Source: Gryganskiella cystojenkinii
Lineage: Eukaryota; Mortierellomycota; Mortierellomycetes; Mortierellales; Mortierellaceae
DNA length: 26,810 nucleotides
Reading direction: 5' to 3'
Assembly (NCBI GenBank): GCA_015852425.1
Contig: JAAAIG010000024.1
Coordinates: 73,648-100,457, forward strand
Position numbers and translations under genes: made by a program. The notes below the pieces were generated by a model that ran no database searches, had not been told where the DNA came from, and saw only the letters and a list, made by a program, of their open reading frames with translations. Below, piece after piece: positions 20,887 to 26,810 of this stretch (positions are counted from its first letter, which is position 1; each line of letters opens with the position of its first letter).

Positions 20887-22135
20887 AATATTGTCAATTC
20901 CAAAATCCGAAAATAGACCAAGCACCCACCCTTTTCAAATTTTTCAGTTCACTAAGAATATACATACCTGGGTGTCGGGCCTCTGGCGGTGCTTGTCTTT
21001 CTACGCCACCGCAGATCAGGGTCTCTTTACTGTACAAAAAAGGGGTTCCGTCCGAATCTCTTGTGATGCAGTCGAACCCTCTTCGATTCGCCATGCACAA
21101 CAGCCTGGGGTGTTGCACAGGACCATCAACATCATTTGCAATGCCCCACAGAGTCAAAAAATAAATAGCCAGGGCCTTTCTCTCTCAAAAACTACCAAAG
21201 GCTGCACCCAACACTACGAGCGACTATCGATGAGACCTACAAGGAAAGAAAAACAGACATGGTCGGCCTGGGGCATTCCCGACGTTCGTTAAGCGTTAGG
21301 CTGTGAATTTGACGTGCTCTCATTCTTTGGTTTGTTCTCAGGGAAGACGTTGGATTCTGGTGGTGCTTCAAAAACGGCCACGGTTCTCTCGGATCCGATT
21401 GAAAGAGTATTGGTAAAGCATCTTCGGGGACACGAGGTAAGAATATGTGCGCGTCTCAATTGGTCCGAGTTCCTTGTTCAAGGGTTTGTCCAAAGTACAG
21501 TATTTTATCATGGATGGAGCACATGTGTGGAAAAGAGAGAGAGAGGAAAAGAGTTAATTCATTTGTTGACCGATATCTATTTTTTGGCCCGGGCGTTCAA
21601 GAAGGACGAGCAATTGAGCCGTCAAGAAACGTACTCTTCGTCTGGGTCTAGTGGGGGGTTTGAAAGAGGGCTCGCAAAAAAGAAACGAAGACAAAAAAAA
21701 GTGAAATGAAATATGCTCTCGCAAAGACACGGAAGAAGAAATAGAACAGAACTTCAAAATCACAGCATAACAGCGCCATCGTCCTTCCTTCTTTCAATTC
21801 TATCATCTCTTTCATTCCTCCATTCCTCCATCTCCTCCTCCTCCTCCTCAACTCACGCACTGCACACAGCCCCTTCTTTTTTCTAAAGAGTCTTGTGTTT
21901 GTGTCTGTGTCTGTGTACCTGGAACATTCAACAACTCTCCGAAACCCACTCTCCGATCTCTTTATTTTTATTTGTTCTTTCAAAAATAGTCAAACTCGGC
22001 GCCATTTCAGTTCTCTGTCATTACCGCCCTTGGACCTCAATTACTTTTAGACTCTTGGAACGTGATTTCGCTTCGATTCCTCTCTTTTTTTGTATTTCAT
22101 CTCCTTTTTTTGTCTACCATTCACCTTGCAAGAAA
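20887..22135. other. 1.25 kb intergenic region upstream of the RA-PH gene
   Basis: The region holds the 3' UTR of the peptidase and the promoter and 5' UTR of the RA-PH gene. The last 400 bp are pyrimidine-rich, with a (CTC)6 run at 21832-21849. An exon-like segment with matching splice signals lies at 21342-21436 but cannot be connected to a coding gene by reading. No RNA gene was recognised. Confidence 0.55.
21832..21849 (+). repeat. (CTC)6 triplet repeat
   Basis: Six CTC units lie about 290 bp upstream of the RA-PH start codon, in the pyrimidine-rich promoter or 5' UTR. Confidence 0.8.
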
Positions 22136-25100
22136 ATGTCACGCGACACGAGTCAGAAAGCAGATCTGGACTTTGAACAGATGATGGGCGAACTGGCCGC
22201 CATGAAGACCGACCTCGCCAACAGGGTAACTTTTAAAAAGAAAAAAGTGTTTCATAAATAGAACTCTGCTTTGAAGCTTTTTTTTGGACCCTCTTACTTT
22301 GGATGAAGCTTACTTTGGACGAACACGCTCCTATCAATAATGACCGTTAAAGATATTATTAATATCGGCGATCATCAATGACGGCGTTGTCGTTACTGAT
22401 GATGGTGATCATATTGGAAAATAATCTACAGCCGGCTACAAAGTTCAGTTTAGACTCACTACTCCTCTCTGCTTCTCTTTCTGTCTCCTTTCTGTGTGTC
22501 GAACTCCTTTTTTGTTTTTTGGGGTTTCTTTTTTAGCAAGCAAACCGTGTCGGATCCAGACCAACGACCCCGCGTGTACCGGGAGCAGCAGTAGGAGTCG
22601 ATGGTACCAGTGAGCCTCGGCGGACACGGTTGAGAAGGGCTGTCACTGAACCCAGAGCTGAAATCCCAACTGACGATTCTGTCAGGGATCTCTCTGTTTC
22701 CACACCTCACCCTGCCTTACCTGTACCTTCCTCCCCAGTCATCACACGGTCTGCCACTTTGGCATCGAATCTGAGGGACAATGCCAACAACCGTGATAAT
22801 GATCAGAACCAGAATCAGAGTCAACAGGTTGTGGATCAAAGTCAGCAACAACAACCACAACAATCACAACACCCTCTTGACGACCAAAAGGGGAACGATA
22901 GATACCAATATGACTATCCCTCTTCGTCTTCTTCTTCCTCAAGGACTCTTGTCACGGCTGCTCACTTGCAATCCCAAAACTCAGGGATGGGGGCGCAACC
23001 TTCCACATCCAATGACAACGCAGCCAACATCACCGATTCGAACACTAACCTTTCGCGCTCAGAGAGCCGCAGGAGTGTTACACAAGGTGCCCCCTTGCCA
23101 CCAAAATCAGCTCAACGGTCTAGGTCCATCTCCAACAACTCTGGTCGACTATCTCAAACCATTTCAATTGAGAACGGCGACATGATTTATCGTAACCAGC
23201 ACGATGGCGCTGGTTCGCCTTTGCAGGACTCATTCAGCTCGAATCTCAACCAACCAATCCCTCCACGCAAGTTCCTTCGACCTTATCCATCATCCCCCTC
23301 ACTAGGCTCAGCAAATGGACAGCTTGCGCCAGCATCCCCTCGTCTGCCTGCACGATCGAACAGTAGGAGTGTAAAGACATCCCCGCCAGGGGGATCACCA
23401 TCATCCTCTAACGCTATCGAATCTGTGCCCCAGAGTCCCGCACTCAATGGAGCATCTGCACCCGTTATCCCGCCAAGGTCTAGGTCCGCATCCAGATCCT
23501 TAAGTCGCTCTAATACTTTGAACAGGTCAGAGACCACGGCTGAGCAGCACAATGCACACGTTACTCCTGCTATTTCGGAGGATTATGAGGGTCACAGGAC
23601 ATTGCAACAAGTTCGCGAAGAAGATACCTCAACAGCTGTTCCAGAGGAGACACAGACTTCAAGAACGACCGATGTTCCCACAGCCGAACCAGGACATATG
23701 CGCAAAAAGAGCTCGAGCAATGTTTTGCGTCCTGTGGATGAAAACGGCGAAACTTCAGCTGCTCATGCTTTAGCCCCTTCACTCTTGCCTGCGGAACCGA
23801 TTCCATCTCCTGGCGAGAGGCGGCCACAAAGAACACCAACTTCGGAAGAAAACTATTTTGACGGACGACCTGCGATTCGAAAGCAAAAATCCGCCGACCC
23901 TGCTGCGATGTACCGACAACATTCCCAGGACCCATCCATGATGCGGGAGCACGCCACGTCCATCAGTCGTCATGCATCTGAGCGACGACCTACTCGAGAG
24001 AGGAACCAATCCAACCCAGGTGTACCTGGATTCCCAGGAAGGGATGGAGGTGGTCGATCACGAGAGCCTACACATGAGATGCCTCTATCTCAAGAGCGAG
24101 GACGTGTCCAGGCCTCCGAGGAGAACTCTTCTAAAGGTGGCATGTTCTCATGGGTTCGCTCACGTAGTAAATCCAGGGATGCTCCTACACGACCCACCTA
24201 CGATACCGTACGTTTCTTGGCTCCAAGACTTATAGATGAATTGGAAAACCTTTTGCTTCCGAATGTTTCTTGCTGATCAAGTTTATCCTTGTTTTCTGAT
24301 TGTATAGTCTGTCCCTGTTCCTGAGCAACCAACATACACCGAGTACAACCCTGCATTGATCCCCAGCCGTAGTGCCAGTTCTGCGCGCGGTAAATCCCTT
24401 CCCAGAAAACCATCGAACCAGGACTTTCAGGCTAGGAATGACCAATGGCCACCTTTCTCACAAAGCGACTTCAACAGAGGAGAGGGTCCCGAGAGCATGT
24501 TGCAACAGAAGAGCAAATCCTTCCCGAAACCCGGCGGCGAGCATGGTGCCACTCCATTTGGCTCCTCATTGAAAGTTAGCACAAACATGGTCCATCACGA
24601 GAACATGGTGCGCGGCATGGGCATGGGAACTACCCCGATTGCTCCTTCAGTCCTGCTCACCCCTCAACCCTCAGTGCCTGTAACATCCCCGAGCGCATCG
24701 CCCTATTCGTCTCCATCAAATGGAACGGCAAGAGGAGTCGCTTTGGCCATGATGAAGGAGGATGGTTCACCAAGCTCCAGCGAGCTTCAAATGCAACAGC
24801 GCCAGCAGCAACTTCAACAAGCTCAGATGCTGCACATTCAACAGCAGCAACATCGACTTGCTACGTCACCCCCTCAAACACCCACCAGTCCCCGCCACCA
24901 AATGTTCAACGGGCCCCCTGGACCACTTTCACCCTCAATCGGAACAGGACCAGGAGCCGGAATCGGAGCCGGAGCTGCGCCCGTCACACAAAAATTGGTG
25001 GCAACACGTATTTATATTCAAACCGAGACAGATTTCAAGTCGTTGAACCTGGCGCCCAACTCGACCGCTCTGGATGCCTTGCACATGTTGCAGCAACGAG

Positions 25101-26045
25101 GGTGCTTTGGAGAGCCTGGCGATGGACGGTATCATGACCGCTGGACGATTTTCGAGTACTCGAAAGAGTTTATGATTGAACGTCCCCTGCGCGATTTCGA
25201 AGTGATTCTGGATGTGATCAAGACCTGGGAAGCCGACAAGGACAACAAGATGATCTGCAAGAGCTTTCCAGTGCGCAATGAGCTTTCAGCCAGTGAGGTG
25301 GTCCGACTTGTTGGACCTGTTGGTCAAGCCAGTTTTGTTCGACCCCAGGGCATGGTCTACTTGGAAACGAAGAAGAGCAAGTGGGAGAAGCGATACCTTC
25401 ATGCCACGGATACGGCGGTCTATCACGCCAAGGACAGCAAGGTACACACTTGCTGGATAGCATTGATGGTACGAATTTAAAGTGTTTTGGACGCGGCACG
25501 TATACTAACTGACTTTTCATTTTGTATGTTATAAACTGCAGGGCTCTGGAGAGAAAATGTTATGCTTGCTCAAGAACTTTGACGTGTATGCAGTCCAGGT
25601 CCCGCGCAAGAAGGCCCCGACCAAATTTGGTTTCGCGCTCAAGTCCTCTGACAAGATTCATCTGTTTGAGACCCCCGAAGACGATTATATCCATTACGTC
25701 TGCCTTGAATCTGGCGAGTCCTTGCGTGAATGGCTAGCCGGTCTTCGTGCAGCAAAGGTACAAGTCGTCGTCGTTCATGCATTTTTCAGTGACTGAGATG
25801 AAATTGAGGAGTGAGCTCCTAGATAACTAACGATTCCGTCTATCTTTTCGTATTAACAGGGAGTGTTCATGTACCATGCCAATCCCGAAATGATCCGTGA
25901 GGGACAAAAACACGCGACTGAGTTGCTCGCAGCGACATCAGGAGAAGGCAACCGTAGAGGGAACCTGACAGAAGAACAGGTTAGTATGGCAGAGGCGAAG
26001 CTGGCTGGTTGGGGCGTGTCCTTGAACAACAGTAGAAACCGTTAG
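22136..26045 (+). CDS. Ras-association and PH domain protein (MRL/Grb7-like RA-PH module)
   Basis: Probable membrane-recruited adaptor linking a Ras-family GTPase to phosphoinositides and polarity or cytoskeleton. Exons are 22136-22225, 22537-24207, 24308-25441, 25542-25757 and 25860-26045 (introns 311, 100, 100 and 102 nt, all phase 0), giving 1098 residues. Exon 1 encodes a 30-residue acidic amphipathic helix (DLDFEQMMGELAAMKTDL). Residues ~31-810 are Ser/Pro/Gln/Arg-rich with several short proline motifs (IPPRKFLRPYP, PVIPPRSRS) and basic Ser repeats likely to be phosphorylated. The RA domain spans about 815-905 (TRIYIQTETDFKSLNL, then DRWTIFEYSKEFMIERPLRD). The PH domain spans about 928-1045 (GMVYLETKKSKWEKRYLH with the basic phosphoinositide motif, ending in SLREWLAGLRAA with Trp1029), followed by a short C-terminal tail. 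The ATG (AAAATGTC) is the first after a pyrimidine-rich leader. The adjacency of RA and PH identifies the module; orthology to RIAM/lamellipodin/Grb proteins is inference. Confidence 0.88.
22226..22536 (+). other. Long first intron of RA-PH gene with two hairpins
   Basis: At 311 nt it is about three times as long as the other introns of the gene. It contains a perfect inverted repeat (GATATT at 22352-22357 and AATATC at 22361-22366, 3-nt loop) followed directly by a 12-pair stem with one mismatch (22371-22383 with 22391-22403, 7-nt loop). Donor GGTAACTT and acceptor TTTTTTAG flank it. Confidence 0.6.
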
Positions 26046-26810
26046 TTCTCCGTTTTCCCCCCTTTGTTGGTTTCTTTCCTTTTGGCGTTTTCTGGCGTTT
26101 CTCGTTTTTCCTGTTGCCGATGATCTCCCTCGGTTCCCCTCAGTTTTTCTGTTGTCTTTTTTTTCCATCAACCATATCCATACCCACGCTCCTCCATCTA
26201 TTTATATCAGTTCTCATTGGCCTACATACCTTGAGATACCGAGATACCCTCTTTCTCACAAAAATTGCAAAAGACGAAATAACAGCACTATTTGTTCCTT
26301 GCCTTGTAATTCCCGCTCCCTTGTATGTAATACACGCGCTCGCAAACAAAGCTGGATATCGGATCTTATTTTTACTTTTTTGGACTACTATGGACGACAA
26401 AGAAAGATAACAATCGAGCAGACTGACGATACAATTGGACAGGAAAGCAAAACCAGACGGATAGACAGAAAAGAGAAGAAAAAGGCAAAAAAGAACCATG
26501 GACTCGTCTTTTTAGCGACCCTTTTTACGCAACGGTACATCCAATCTGTCGAAATCGGCCTGATGATGTTACTTTGAGGCGGGCACAAAAAAGGCAAAGC
26601 CTGCCGAAGGGAAGTGTCAGAGAGGGCTGGGTGACAGGACCGAGCTATTAGACAATCAACGACGACCAAGAATGCTGTTTTTCTAGATGGAAGTTTAGAC
26701 ACGGATAGACAGAAGAACTAAACGACGAGAGGACGTATTGTTTACCGTCGGGCTATCGAAGCCAAAAAAAACTATGTGGCGGGACTATAGTAGAGCGGTC
26801 TTACTCCTTG
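26046..26810. other. 3' flank of the RA-PH gene, no gene seen
   Basis: This probably holds the 3' UTR of the RA-PH gene in its T-rich first part. The remainder has only short open frames of up to 141 codons with Lys/Thr/Arg-rich, domain-free translations. I see no start of a further gene before the window ends. Confidence 0.5.

Noticed and set aside
20236..20925. 229-codon minus-strand frame
   Set aside because: It is antisense to the conserved M28 peptidase exon, which has clear homology on the plus strand.
21069..21079. B-box-like GGTTCGACT on the minus strand, possible tRNA
   Set aside because: There is no A box at the right distance and no cloverleaf could be drawn around it.
25980..25985. 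GTTAGT donor-like site in the last exon of the RA-PH gene
   Set aside because: The frame continues sensibly to a stop at 26045, and no acceptor with a coding continuation was found downstream.

Overview
The window looks like nuclear DNA of a filamentous, early-diverging fungus. The protein set is Opisthokont/fungal, the genes are broken by short GT-AG introns (mostly 93-146 nt), the code is standard, and the regulatory proteins carry very long Gln/Ser/His-rich low-complexity regions. I infer a Mucoromycota/Mortierellomycota-type genome; the placement is inference from style, not from a database comparison. No tRNA, rRNA, transposon, CRISPR array or viral gene was recognised.

Layout, left to right: (1) 305-3242, minus: homeodomain transcription factor with a poly-Gln C terminus. 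(2) 3243-7466: 4.2 kb without a supportable gene. (3) 7467-10767, minus: cAMP-dependent protein kinase catalytic subunit with a ~637-residue Gln-rich N-terminal extension. (4) 10768-13601: 2.8 kb divergent non-coding interval. (5) 13602-15968, plus: AidB/ACDH-11-type acyl-CoA dehydrogenase, six exons. (6) 16158-17079, minus: NECAP-type endocytic adaptor, four exons, convergent with (5). (7) 17325-18578, minus: proteasome assembly chaperone Nas2/PSMD9, six exons. (8) 18809-20886, plus: membrane-anchored M28 peptidase of the carboxypeptidase Q type, divergent from (7) over only 230 bp. (9) 22136-26045, plus: Ras-association plus PH domain protein (MRL/Grb7-like module), five exons.

These are independent eukaryotic genes, not an operon. 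The regulatory genes (homeodomain protein, PKA, RA-PH protein) sit behind long non-coding upstream stretches of about 4, 2.8 and 1.2 kb (the first lies between the homeodomain start and the PKA stop), while the housekeeping block 13.6-20.9 kb is compact. Exon structures were deduced by hand from reading-frame continuity, GT/AG sites and family similarity; every model given closes in frame. I found no clear evidence of a wholly new multi-gene system. The most interesting points are protein-level oddities (a histidine-rich insert in the peptidase, a Cys in the PKA glycine loop and a displaced PKA C-tail, a fungal RA-PH protein with a talin-binding-like N-terminal helix) and splice-dependent C termini (homeodomain protein, NECAP, Nas2).
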